From: Bacteroidales bacterium
GTDB lineage: Bacteria > Bacteroidota > Bacteroidia > Bacteroidales > Muribaculaceae
Length of the DNA: 64,000 bases
Direction: 5' to 3'
NCBI GenBank assembly: GCA_014800845.1
Contig: JAAVFJ010000055.1
Coordinates: forward strand, 1-64,000
The notes beneath the pieces are model-generated. The model saw only the letters and a list, made by a program, of their open reading frames with translations. It ran no database searches and was not told where the DNA came from. Below, piece by piece: positions 53,285-62,011 of this stretch (the stretch's first letter is position 1; each line of letters starts with the position of its first letter). A program made the translations under genes and the position numbers.

Positions 53285-54706
53285 ATGAAGAATATTTGCT
53301 TCTATTTTCAGATACATCAGCCGTTTCGCCTGAAGCGTTACCGCTTTTTCGACATAGGTAATGACCATTATTACTATGATGATTTCGCCAACGATGATAT
53401 CATCACCCGCATAGCCGAGCGTTCATATATGCCCATGGCCGACACTCTGCTTGACATGATTCGTCAGAGCGACGGTAAGTTTAAATGCGCCATCTCCATA
53501 ACCGGTACCGCTATTGAGCAGCTGCAGATTTATGTGCCTGAGTTCATAGACAAACTCAAGGCTCTCGCCGACACCGGATGCGTGGAATTTCTGAGCGAGA
53601 CTTACTCTCATTCGCTGGCTTCGCTTAAAGATGCCGACGAGTTTATCCGTCAGGTTAAGGCCCACGACAAGCTCATAAAGAGTCTGTTTGGCCAGAAGCC
53701 TAAGGTGATGCGCAACACCGAGCTGATTTATGACGATGACATAGCAGCGCTGGTGGCCTCCATGGGCTTCAAGGGTGTAATCACCGAGGGGGCCAAGCAC
53801 ATACTCGGCTGGAAGAGCCCCGACTTTGTGTACAGCGCGGCCACAGCCCCCAAGCTTAAGCTCCTTCTTAAGAACGACAAGCTGAGCGATGACATCTCTC
53901 GCAACTTCAATAACTACGAGTGGAGCGAATACCCCCTGACCGCTGACAAGTACATGAACTGGATTGCCGCTCTCCCCGAAGATCAGCAGATAGTGAATCT
54001 GTTCCTCTCGATGGAGACGTTCGGTGAGTTCCTGCCTGCCGAAACCGGTATCTTCGACTTCATGCGCGCCCTGCCGCGCTTCGCTGCCGAAAAGGGACTC
54101 AGCTTCATGACTCCCGGCGAGGTGTGCAGCAAGCTCAAGAGTGTAGGGGAGTTGTCAGTGCCTTATCCTATTTCCTGGGCCGATGAAGCCCGCGACGTAA
54201 GCGCCTGGATGGGTAACGACCTGCAGCGCGAGGCTCTCGATAAGCTCTACTCTGTGGCTGAGCGAGTGAATATGGCCACCGATCGCCGTCTGAAGCAGGA
54301 CTGGGAGTATCTGCAGAGTGCCGACCACTTCTTCTACATGAGCACCAAGAATCTGGCTGACGGCTCATCGCATGCCTCTTTCAGCCCCTATGACAGCCCT
54401 TACTCTGCATTCACTAACTACATGAATGTGCTGGCAGACTTCATAGTCCGCGTAGAGGAGCAGTACCCCATGGAGATTGAGAATGAAGAGCTCAACTCCC
54501 TGCTTCTTACCATCCGCAACCAGGCTCAGGAAATCGAGACTCTCAATAAGGAGGTGAAGCAGCTGCGCAACAATATTCTGAATGCCGATGACTCAAATAA
54601 CGCCCGCGTAGAGGCTCCGGAGGCTGAAAGCGCTCCCAAGGCTAAAGGTACAAAGGCAGAAAAAACAGCTTCAAAAGCTGCCAAGAAGACTACAAAGAAG
54701 AAATAA
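53285..54706 (+). CDS. GH57-family alpha-amylase or glucanotransferase with basic tail
   Basis: 473 residues. The GH57 barrel begins ICFYFQIHQPFRLKRY (conserved His of motif 1), followed by SGTA-like ITGTAIEQLQ, FLSETYSHSL and LSMETFGEFLP. The enzyme acts on alpha-1,4-glucans inside the cell, either hydrolysing or rearranging them. Unusually, after the catalytic part comes a short coiled coil (about 395-425, ETLNKEVKQLRNNIL) and a Lys/Ala-rich tail to the end (KAKGTKAEKTASKAAKKTTKKK in two parts). It is the third gene of the glycogen cluster, ending at a terminator. Confidence 0.88.
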   Translation: MKNICFYFQIHQPFRLKRYRFFDIGNDHYYYDDFANDDIITRIAERSYMPMADTLLDMIRQSDGKFKCAISITGTAIEQLQIYVPEFIDKLKALADTGCVEFLSETYSHSLASLKDADEFIRQVKAHDKLIKSLFGQKPKVMRNTELIYDDDIAALVASMGFKGVITEGAKHILGWKSPDFVYSAATAPKLKLLLKNDKLSDDISRNFNNYEWSEYPLTADKYMNWIAALPEDQQIVNLFLSMETFGEFLPAETGIFDFMRALPRFAAEKGLSFMTPGEVCSKLKSVGELSVPYPISWADEARDVSAWMGNDLQREALDKLYSVAERVNMATDRRLKQDWEYLQSADHFFYMSTKNLADGSSHASFSPYDSPYSAFTNYMNVLADFIVRVEEQYPMEIENEELNSLLLTIRNQAQEIETLNKEVKQLRNNILNADDSNNARVEAPEAESAPKAKGTKAEKTASKAAKKTTKKK

Positions 54707-54723
54707 TTGAAAAAATCAGAGAT

Positions 54724-54760
54724 AAAATCAGCGGATTACTTGTGTATTCCGCTGATTTTT
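54724..54760 (+). terminator. Terminator of the glycogen cluster
   Basis: AAAATCAGCGGA pairs with TCCGCTGATTTT (54748-54759), followed by T. The loop contains the -33 region of the rpsP promoter. Confidence 0.8.
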
Positions 54761-54770
54761 AGTAATTTTG
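54739..54770 (+). promoter_or_regulatory. Promoter of rpsP, overlapping the upstream terminator
   Basis: CTTG (one mismatch from TTTG) at 54739-54742, a 20-base spacer and TAATTTTG at 54763-54770. The leader is about 78 bases. Confidence 0.6.
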
Positions 54771-54853
54771 CGGCTGAATCGTGTGTAGGGGAGTTTCCTG
54801 AAGCCGGTTCGCCAATACAAAGTACTAATACATAATAACTTACACAAACAGTT

Positions 54854-55399
54854 ATGGCAACAAAGATCAGATTGCAACGTCACGGCCGCAAGGGCTATGC
54901 GTTCTATCCCATCGTAATCGCCGATAGCAGGGCACCACGTGATGGTAGATTCATTGAAAGGATAGGTTCTTACAACCCGAACACTAATCCTGCTACAGTA
55001 TCTCTTAATTTCGAGCGTGCTCTGTATTGGGTAGAGGTAGGCGCTCAGCCCACCGACACAGTTCGCAGCATTCTTTCTCACGAAGGCGTAATGCTCATGA
55101 AGCATCTCCGTGGCGGTGTTAAGAAGGGTGCTTTCACCGAAGAAGAGGCTCAGCGTCGTTTCGACGCCTGGAAGGCTTCTAAGGACAAAGCTACAGAGGC
55201 AGGTCGTGCTAAACTCGCTGCTAAGAAGAGCGAGGACGCTAAGGCTCGTCTTGAGGCTGAGGCTGAAAAGAATCGTGCAAAAGCTGAGAGCGTAGCCAAG
55301 AAGAAGGCTGAGAAACTCGCTGCTGAAGAGGCTGCCGCTAAGGAAGCCCTCGAGGCAGAAGCTGCTCAGACTGAGGCAGAAGCTCCCGCAGCTGAATAA
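54854..55399 (+). CDS. rpsP: 30S ribosomal protein S16 with long C-terminal extension
   Basis: 181 residues. The first 80 or so are S16: [60 protein letters not shown]. The rest, about 100 residues, is a highly charged Ala/Lys/Glu helix ([19 protein letters not shown] and similar), absent from E. coli S16 (about 82 residues) but, from memory, common in Bacteroidetes. It has its own promoter and terminator and no trmD or rimM neighbour. Confidence 0.95.
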   Translation: MATKIRLQRHGRKGYAFYPIVIADSRAPRDGRFIERIGSYNPNTNPATVSLNFERALYWVEVGAQPTDTVRSILSHEGVMLMKHLRGGVKKGAFTEEEAQRRFDAWKASKDKATEAGRAKLAAKKSEDAKARLEAEAEKNRAKAESVAKKKAEKLAAEEAAAKEALEAEAAQTEAEAPAAE

Positions 55400-55437
55400 T
55401 AAGGGTTATCCCTTGTTTTACAGATAAAAGAGCTGTG

Positions 55438-55484
55438 CTTCCCTGCTGCTTACTTATAGTGATGCGGCAGGGAAGTATTTTTTA
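55438..55484 (+). terminator. Terminator of rpsP
   Basis: CTTCCCTGCTGC pairs with GCGGCAGGGAAG (55464-55475), followed by TATTTTTT. A small AAGGG-TTAT-CCCTT hairpin just after the stop (55401-55414) precedes it. Confidence 0.85.
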
Positions 55485-55664
55485 AGTGAATGGTCGGATT
55501 TTAATGATTTTAGCGCAAAGAGAGATTTTGCGTTGATTTTTAATATTTTCTAAATCATAAATTGGGTTGAATCCGGACACTCCCTCAAATAAAAAATCGG
55601 GCAGTTTCCATACATTTCTTGCTTTAAAAAAGTGATACTTAACTAATTATATTCTATACAATCC

Positions 55665-57494
55665 ATGAGATTAACTTCAACATTGCGTGCTGTTGCCATA
55701 GCCGGTTTGGCTCTCTGCAGCAGCCTTACCTCTCTGGCCGGTTCCGGAATTTTCCTTATGGGAAATTTAAATGGCTGGCAGGCTCTTGCTGACTATGAAT
55801 TTGCCGAAACCTCTGTTGAGAATCAATACACCCTGAAACTAGGCTCGCTGGAGGGTGACTTTAAGATCGCTACCAGCGACTGGTCTACCATAGATTTAGG
55901 TGCTCCTCTGACCGGCTCCTCTACTGTGGCCACCGGTGAATATGATTGTGTGCGCCGCGGTGGCAACTTCAAGGCCGTGGCTATGACAAACGTAACCATC
56001 ACGCTGGATTATGCCGAGGAGGGTAGCTCAAAAATGACCATCTCCGCAGATAATAACCCCGTGATTCCTACCAACGGAATTTCCGGCACACTCCCGGTGC
56101 TTTATATCATAACCGATCCCATCATGCTCTCTAAAGACCTTGATGACAAGGACTATAGAGATGGCACCTACTGGCTTGACGCCAACGGCTTTGATAACTT
56201 CGAGTCAATCGGTAGCGCCGAGGAGATGCTGCCGCTTGAGATTAAGGCGCGTGGCAACTGGACCCGCAAAGGTTTTGCCAAGAAACCCTTTAAGCTCAAA
56301 CTCGGTTCGAAGCAGAATATGCTCGGATTGTCAAAGAGCAAGCATTTCGCTCTCCTGGCTCATGCCGACGACTACAATGCTTATCTGCGTAACTTCGTAG
56401 GCTTCAATCTCGGCAAGCGCATCGGCCTCCCCTGGACCCCCGCTCAGCAGCCCGTGGAGGTCGTGATGAATGGCGACTATCGCGGCCTCTACTTCCTGAC
56501 GGAGTCAATCCGCGTGGAGAAGGACCGCATTAATATCGCGGAGCTTAACGATGAGGAGACCGACCCCTCACTCTGTTCCGGCGGCTATCTGGTAGAGCTC
56601 GACAATTATGAAGAGGGTGACCAGATTATATCACCTGAAGAGGGTGGCAACGATGTGATGCGTGTCACTTTCGATACCCCTGAGGTTTACTCACCGCTGC
56701 AGCGTAGATTTGTTGAGGACCAGTTCCTGACAATGAACCGCATGGTCAGCGAGCACAATCCCGATCTGTGGAAATATATGGATTTGGATATGGCGGCCCG
56801 CTATTACATAGTAGAGGAAATCATAGACCATCGCGAGTCTTACCACGGCTCTACCTATCTGTTCCGAGACCGCGGCGAAGGACAGAAGTGGACGTTTTCT
56901 CCGCTTTGGGATTGTGGCGCGGCTTTCGGTCGCGAAAATGTAGAGGGCTATTTCTCTGATGAATACCTCTTCGGCAACCTTTGGATTGCAAACATGCGTC
57001 AGGTTCCCGGCTTCATGGAGAAAGTGAAAGAGACCTGGTCATGGTTCTGGGGTACGCGCGTAGGCAACCATGGTGCGGAACTGTTTGCGGACATCGACAA
57101 ATATATCGAGTCGCTGCGCTCGGCTGCCGTGGCCGATCACAAGCGGTGGGCAGGCGCTCCCCGTCCCAACTATGAGGGTTCTACTGATGTAGTTAACAAT
57201 TCAGATCTTAACCCCGGCACACGCTTCGTAAAGCAGTGTCTTAACCGCAAGACGGCGTGGCTGGCAAAAGAGTGGGGCACCCCCTCGGCAACAGCCACCG
57301 AGCCTGTCCGCGACATCACTGAGGCACAGGCACTCCCCGAATACCTGACCGCCGACATAGACGCAGTATTGTCAGAGAATCCGGCCATCTCAGGCTTCTA
57401 CAACCTGCAGGGTCTCCCCATAAGCCGCGCCGAAAAGGGCCAGATAGTAATCAAGATAGAGAAAGGCAAAGCCACCAAAGTCCTGGTCCGCTAA
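55665..57494 (+). CDS. Secreted CotH-kinase-family protein with type IX-like C-terminal tail
   Basis: 609 residues. A signal peptide (cleavage near SLAG, about residue 26) is followed by a beta domain of about 100 residues (GSGIFLMGNLNGWQAL) resembling starch-binding or SusE/F-like E-set modules. The CotH domain (about 140-520) has IKARGNWTRKGFAKKPFKLKL, EEIIDHRESYHGSTYLFRD and SPLWDCGAAFGREN, the expected kinase-like residues. The last 35 residues (GFYNLQGLPISRAEKGQI, then IKIEKGKATKVLVR) resemble Bacteroidetes C-terminal secretion tails. CotH of Bacillus phosphorylates spore-coat proteins; the substrate here is unknown. A 265-base gap before it holds only the rpsP terminator and a weak -7-like TACATTTC at 55611. 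Confidence 0.82.
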   Translation: MRLTSTLRAVAIAGLALCSSLTSLAGSGIFLMGNLNGWQALADYEFAETSVENQYTLKLGSLEGDFKIATSDWSTIDLGAPLTGSSTVATGEYDCVRRGGNFKAVAMTNVTITLDYAEEGSSKMTISADNNPVIPTNGISGTLPVLYIITDPIMLSKDLDDKDYRDGTYWLDANGFDNFESIGSAEEMLPLEIKARGNWTRKGFAKKPFKLKLGSKQNMLGLSKSKHFALLAHADDYNAYLRNFVGFNLGKRIGLPWTPAQQPVEVVMNGDYRGLYFLTESIRVEKDRINIAELNDEETDPSLCSGGYLVELDNYEEGDQIISPEEGGNDVMRVTFDTPEVYSPLQRRFVEDQFLTMNRMVSEHNPDLWKYMDLDMAARYYIVEEIIDHRESYHGSTYLFRDRGEGQKWTFSPLWDCGAAFGRENVEGYFSDEYLFGNLWIANMRQVPGFMEKVKETWSWFWGTRVGNHGAELFADIDKYIESLRSAAVADHKRWAGAPRPNYEGSTDVVNNSDLNPGTRFVKQCLNRKTAWLAKEWGTPSATATEPVRDITEAQALPEYLTADIDAVLSENPAISGFYNLQGLPISRAEKGQIVIKIEKGKATKVLVR

Positions 57495-57531
57495 CCCCCT
57501 CAGCAGGTTTATTGCAGAGACTAAATAGTGA

Positions 57532-57572
57532 AACCGGGTGAAGCGAATAGCTTCACCCGGTTGGTATTTTTG
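57532..57572. terminator. Bidirectional terminator between the CotH gene and prs
   Basis: AACCGGGTGAAGC and its complement form a 13-base stem (57532-57562) between convergent genes, with TATTTTTG on the plus side. Confidence 0.8.
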
Positions 57573-57583
57573 TGGTGGTTAGA

Positions 57584-58528
57584 TTACTTGAAGAGGTACT
57601 GGGATGAGATGCTCTCGTTGTTCTGGATTCGGCGGATGGTGTCAGCGAAGAGTTTGGCTACGGGGAGCACAGTAGCCTTGGTGTCTTCATGCTCGTAGGG
57701 GATAGAGTTGGTGAAGATGATTTCGGTGAGACCGGAAGCCTGCACGCGCTCGGTGGCGGGGTCGCTCATAACGGGGTGAGAGCAGAGGGCACGCACAGAA
57801 TTTGCACCCTGGGCCATGAGCAGGTCTGCTGCCTTTGTGATGGTGCCGGCGGTGTCCACGATGTCGTCCACGAGGATTACATTCTTATCCTTCACGTCGC
57901 CGATTACGGTCATCTGAGCAACCACGTTGGCCTTGGCACGCTGCTTGTGGCAGAGCACGAGGGGCACATCGAAGTATTTTGCGTAAGAGTTGGCACGCTT
58001 GGCACCGCCTACGTCGGGAGAAGCAATCACCATATCCTTGAGCTTGAGGCTCTGGATGTAGGGGATGAAGATGGAAGAGGCGTAGAGGTGGTCAACGGGA
58101 ACATTGAAGAAGCCCTGAATCTGGTCAGCATGGAGATCCATGGTGATAACGCGGTCGATGCCGGCCACAGTGAGCAGATCTGCTACGAGTTTGGCGGCAA
58201 TGGACACACGGGGTTTGTCCTTGCGGTCCTGACGGGCCCAGCCGAAGTAGGGGATAACGGCTATGATGGCAGCGGCCGATGCGCGCTTTGCTGCGTCAAT
58301 CATGAGCAGCAGCTCCATCAGATTGTCTGAAGAGGGGAAGGTGGACTGCACGAGGTAAACTGCTGCGCCACGGATTGACTCTTCGAAGCCTACTTCAAAC
58401 TCGCCGTCAGCGAAGCGTTCGGTCTTCATTTTGCCCAGCTCAATGCCAAGCTCTTTACAGATTGATTCACCGAGGTATTGGGAGTTGGTGCCTGCAAATA
58501 CCTTGATGGGAGCATTTTTAGTGTTCAT
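57584..58528 (-). CDS. prs: Ribose-phosphate pyrophosphokinase
   Basis: Makes PRPP from ribose-5-phosphate and ATP for nucleotide, His and NAD synthesis. The 314 residues have the class I pattern: ADGEFEVGFEESIRGAAVYLVQS, YFGWARQDRKDKPRVSIAAKL (ATP-binding flexible loop), DLHADQIQGFFNVPVDHLYA and the PRPP-binding VILVDDIVDTAGTI. It is the last gene of the minus-strand run, 24 bases after the amylase gene. Confidence 0.97.
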   Translation of the reverse strand: MNTKNAPIKVFAGTNSQYLGESICKELGIELGKMKTERFADGEFEVGFEESIRGAAVYLVQSTFPSSDNLMELLLMIDAAKRASAAAIIAVIPYFGWARQDRKDKPRVSIAAKLVADLLTVAGIDRVITMDLHADQIQGFFNVPVDHLYASSIFIPYIQSLKLKDMVIASPDVGGAKRANSYAKYFDVPLVLCHKQRAKANVVAQMTVIGDVKDKNVILVDDIVDTAGTITKAADLLMAQGANSVRALCSHPVMSDPATERVQASGLTEIIFTNSIPYEHEDTKATVLPVAKLFADTIRRIQNNESISSQYLFK

Positions 58529-58552
58529 TGATATAGGATATATGGGGTATTA

Positions 58553-60238
58553 TTATTTTTTAGAGGATGTTTTAGGGTGCTTCACTTTCCAGATTACTGC
58601 GCCGTAAGGCTCCACAGTGGTGCAGAATGGTTTCTCTATGAGGAGCTCCTTGTCGACGCGGCGTCCGGTGAGCAATTCAGTCAGGGGGAGTTTCCCGAGT
58701 GGCATCTCAAGCATCCTGAATGCGTCGGCGGGAATATTGATTTTCATGTTGGCCTCTTCGCCGCTGAAGTTTACGGCTATGATGAGGGTCTCCTCACCAT
58801 GATGGCGCAGGAAAGCGAAGTGGCGGTGAGGATTGAAATCGGGGTTGGAGAGGTTTACGTACATCAGGTCGAAGAAGGAGCCATCACTGATAGCCTTTTC
58901 TTTGTTGCAGAGAGTCAACACTTTAGCGTAAAGTGAACGGAGCCATTGCTCCTTAGGGGTGAGCTGAGAGCCGTTGGGCTTACCATTGTTATACCACCGG
59001 CGCAGGGTGTCGAGGCTCCAGTAATCGAAGATGGTGGTGCGGTTATTGTCGCCGGCAAAACCCTCGTTGTCGGTGGCACGTTCGCCTAACTCCTGACCGT
59101 AATAAATCATGAAAGGCGCGGTATTCATCATGGCAGACACCACGAGTGGCGCGAGCACCTTCGAGGGGTCATCGGCATATTCACGTGAGCCGAATCGCAC
59201 CTCGTCATGATTTTCCAGGAAGTTAAGCATGCGGGGCGCTATTCCCTCCACGGTCTGCCAACAGCCTGTGAGCTGCGCGGTGCTGCGGTTGTAGCGCTCT
59301 ATGCCCACGAGGGTGTCATAGAGGTTAACCTTGTCATAGAGATAGTCGAAGCAGCCGTAGTCCAGGAAGGAGCGATACTGGCCTACATCGTAAATCTCAC
59401 CGATGAAGATGATGTGAGGATAATCCTTCTTAACCTGCGGAATTACCCAGTGCCAGAATTCCAGGGGCACCATGAAGACCATGTCGCAGCGGAAGCCGTT
59501 GACACCTTTGCCGGCCCAGAATCGCAGGATATGAAGCATCTTGAGCCAGGTAGAGGGGATGGGATCGAAGTGGCGGGAACCGTCGCCGTAGTCCACGCCG
59601 TAGTTGAGTTTCGCCGTCTCATACCAGTCATATTCTCCGGGGAAAGCGTGGAAAGCATCGTTGCCGGTGGCTTTTGCGGGAAACTCGCGGTAGTCGCCGA
59701 TATCGAAGTGAGGGGAGAACTGCTGATTGGTAGCGTAGTAATAATTGTTGGAGGGGGAGAAGAAGCGGGTGGTGTCGTCCGACGCTCCGAAATCTTCAAT
59801 GCCTTTGGGGGCCACGTCGGAGTGATAACGGCGCGCGGTGTGATTCGGCACGAAGTCGATGAGCACTTTCATCCCGGCGGAGTGTGTGCGCTTGATCAGG
59901 GCTTCAAATTCCTGCATGCGGTTATCCACATCTTCGGCAAGCGAGGGGGCCACATCGTAGTAATCCTTTATGGCATAGGGGCTTCCGGCCTCACCTTTCA
60001 CCACTTTGGGGTGATCGGCAGGTATGCCGGGGAAAGCAGTCTTGGTGGCATGCTCTATCACACCGGTGTACCAGATGCAGTTCACGCCCAGCTCCTTGAT
60101 GGATTTGAGTACGCGCGGCGTAATCTCATTAAACTTGCCGCAGCCGTTCTGAGCCAGCGTGCCGTCATGCACAGGAGTAGCGCAGCTGTTGGTGAGCAGG
60201 CGGGGAAAGCATTGGTAAATTATAAGTTTTTCAGCCAT
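58553..60238 (-). CDS. GH13-family alpha-amylase-type glycoside hydrolase
   Basis: 561 residues without a signal peptide, so cytoplasmic. The GH13 regions are complete: DFVPNH (128-133), GFRCDMVFMVP with nucleophile Asp252, IGEIYD with acid/base Glu281, and FLENHDEV with His344 and Asp345. A C-terminal beta domain begins near 480 (RHFAFLRHHGEETLIIAVNFSGE). It probably degrades maltodextrins or glycogen and may serve the glycogen cluster nearby. It starts 6 bases after the patatin gene. A 498-residue open frame opposite it is a shadow. Confidence 0.93.
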   Translation of the reverse strand: MAEKLIIYQCFPRLLTNSCATPVHDGTLAQNGCGKFNEITPRVLKSIKELGVNCIWYTGVIEHATKTAFPGIPADHPKVVKGEAGSPYAIKDYYDVAPSLAEDVDNRMQEFEALIKRTHSAGMKVLIDFVPNHTARRYHSDVAPKGIEDFGASDDTTRFFSPSNNYYYATNQQFSPHFDIGDYREFPAKATGNDAFHAFPGEYDWYETAKLNYGVDYGDGSRHFDPIPSTWLKMLHILRFWAGKGVNGFRCDMVFMVPLEFWHWVIPQVKKDYPHIIFIGEIYDVGQYRSFLDYGCFDYLYDKVNLYDTLVGIERYNRSTAQLTGCWQTVEGIAPRMLNFLENHDEVRFGSREYADDPSKVLAPLVVSAMMNTAPFMIYYGQELGERATDNEGFAGDNNRTTIFDYWSLDTLRRWYNNGKPNGSQLTPKEQWLRSLYAKVLTLCNKEKAISDGSFFDLMYVNLSNPDFNPHRHFAFLRHHGEETLIIAVNFSGEEANMKINIPADAFRMLEMPLGKLPLTELLTGRRVDKELLIEKPFCTTVEPYGAVIWKVKHPKTSSKK

Positions 60239-60244
60239 AAAGTG

Positions 60245-61054
60245 TCAGGATTTAAGCATTTTTTCAATAACCGGCATAGCTGTATCATAGCCTTTGAGCA
60301 CGATGGAGCGCATTTCGCTCATGTCGAAAGTGCTGACCTTGGCCACAGCTGCGTGCCGAATCATAACGTCACACAGCAGAATATCCTGCAGTGTATTGCT
60401 CTTGCTCATGAGCGAATATGTGCGCATGGCTACGGCAGGCAGCGAGGCTTTGAAAGTGTAGTCATCGCTGAGCGGGGAGCAATTGGAGCCTATCAGGGTG
60501 TCACACTGCTTACGGATGGCCCATGCGGGAAGATTGCGGAGCACACCGCCGTCTATGTAGTTGCGGCCATCAATCTCAATGGGGGCAAACACAATAGGTA
60601 CGCAGCAGGAGGCCATGACTCTCGGGGTGATTTCCCCTTTCCACCAGCCCTTGGATTTGCCGGCTTCTATGTCGGTGGCGCATATCACCGTAGGTATATC
60701 TAACTTCTCCATGTACTTGACCGGCAGCCAGGACTCGAATATTTTTGCAAATTTATCGAGGCGGAAGAAGGAGGTCTTGGGTATGGTGAGATTGGTGAAG
60801 TCAGAGAATCCGGAATATGCACCGAAACATTCTATAATATCGCGCGGAGAGAGGCCGGCAGCGTAGAGCACAGCTACCACCGAACCGGCACTAACGCCGG
60901 CAAGCACGTCGGGTTTAAGCCCATTCTTCTCCATGGCCATAAGGACTCCTATATGGGCGAAGCCTTTAGCGCCGCCACCGCTCAGCGCCAGACCTGTGTG
61001 GTAGGGGCGTTTGCTCCATATCTGCCTTATGTTTACCTTTTCGAGAATCTTCAT
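60245..61054 (-). CDS. Patatin-like phospholipase
   Basis: A 269-residue serine lipid hydrolase with the catalytic dyad fold. The oxyanion glycines are in SGGGAKGFAHIGVL (25-38), nucleophile Ser55 is in GVSAGS, and Asp168 is in DGG. There is no signal peptide, so action on inner-membrane or cytoplasmic lipids is likely; substrate unknown. The bacterial RssA/YchK group has this size. It lies between the MscS and amylase genes with gaps of 15 and 6 bases. Confidence 0.9.
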   Translation of the reverse strand: MKILEKVNIRQIWSKRPYHTGLALSGGGAKGFAHIGVLMAMEKNGLKPDVLAGVSAGSVVAVLYAAGLSPRDIIECFGAYSGFSDFTNLTIPKTSFFRLDKFAKIFESWLPVKYMEKLDIPTVICATDIEAGKSKGWWKGEITPRVMASCCVPIVFAPIEIDGRNYIDGGVLRNLPAWAIRKQCDTLIGSNCSPLSDDYTFKASLPAVAMRTYSLMSKSNTLQDILLCDVMIRHAAVAKVSTFDMSEMRSIVLKGYDTAMPVIEKMLKS

Positions 61055-61069
61055 GTGCCTGATGTAAAA

Positions 61070-62011
61070 TTATTCTGTAGACGGAGCCGATGCGAGGTGA
61101 ACATCCATCTGCGGGAAGGGGAATTCTATGCCATGTTCCGGCAGAGTTTTATAAATCAATTCGTTGACGGTGAAGTATAGGTTCCAATAGTCCGGCACGT
61201 CACACCATGCTCTAACACTCAGATTGACTGATGAGTCGGCCAACTCGCTGAGGTAGATTACGGGAGCCGGGTCGGCGTGAATCTCGGGAATGGTGCTGAG
61301 TATGTCGATAATAATTTGGCGTGCATGTCTGAAATCGGTGCCATAGGCTACTCCCACGGTCCAATCCACACGTCTGCGACCTTCGAGCGAGTAATTGTTG
61401 ATGGAGGAGGTGGAGAGGGGCCCGTTGGGGATTATAATAGCCTTATTATCAGGAGTGTTGATTATGGTGTTGAATATCTGAATCTCCTTAACGGTGCCGG
61501 AGAAGCCCTGCGCCTCAATGAAGTCGCCCACCTTGTAGGGCTTAAGCAGCAGAATCAATACGCCGCCGGCAAAGTTCTGAAGCGTGCCGCTCAGTGCCAG
61601 GCCTACCGCAACACCGGCAGAGGCAAAGAGCGCCATGAAGGAGCTTGTCTCCAGGCCGAGTATGCCTATGATGGTTACGATGAGAATGAAGTAGAGCAGT
61701 ATTCTGACCAGACTCAGCACAAAGGTAGTGAGCGAGGCATCGGTGCCTTTGTGCGTCATCATTCCGTGCACCCATTTGTAAAGGCGCTTTATGATGAACT
61801 TACCGATGATAAAGACGAGAATGGCAATTCCCAGACGGAAACCGAATTGAATGAGCGCTGTGGCAATGCCGTGCAGAGCATCGGAAGATAGCAGGCTCTT
61901 GAGCACACTGATATCCTTGTCAGCTACTTTAGCCACCGACTCGGCCACAGGCTTTGCGGCGTCGGCGGCAGGTGTCACTGCCTGAGCAAGAATAGTGGTC
62001 AGAAGACTCAT
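61070..62011 (-). CDS. Small-conductance mechanosensitive channel, MscS family
   Basis: 313 residues. An N-terminal extracytoplasmic segment of about 45 residues is followed by three helices; the pore-lining third helix is ASAGVAVGLALSGTLQNFAGGVLILL. The MscS beta domain has KPYKVGDFIEAQGFSGTVKEI, and the alpha/beta C-terminal domain includes VYLSELADSSVNLSVRAW. It releases solutes on hypo-osmotic shock. Its start overlaps the stop of the GT2 gene by 4 bases. Confidence 0.94.
   Translation of the reverse strand: MSLLTTILAQAVTPAADAAKPVAESVAKVADKDISVLKSLLSSDALHGIATALIQFGFRLGIAILVFIIGKFIIKRLYKWVHGMMTHKGTDASLTTFVLSLVRILLYFILIVTIIGILGLETSSFMALFASAGVAVGLALSGTLQNFAGGVLILLLKPYKVGDFIEAQGFSGTVKEIQIFNTIINTPDNKAIIIPNGPLSTSSINNYSLEGRRRVDWTVGVAYGTDFRHARQIIIDILSTIPEIHADPAPVIYLSELADSSVNLSVRAWCDVPDYWNLYFTVNELIYKTLPEHGIEFPFPQMDVHLASAPSTE

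Noticed and set aside
59207..60703. 498-residue open frame opposite the GH13 amylase and patatin genes
   Set aside because: Mirrors the codon pattern of two well-supported genes, has no recognisable domain and spans a gene boundary.
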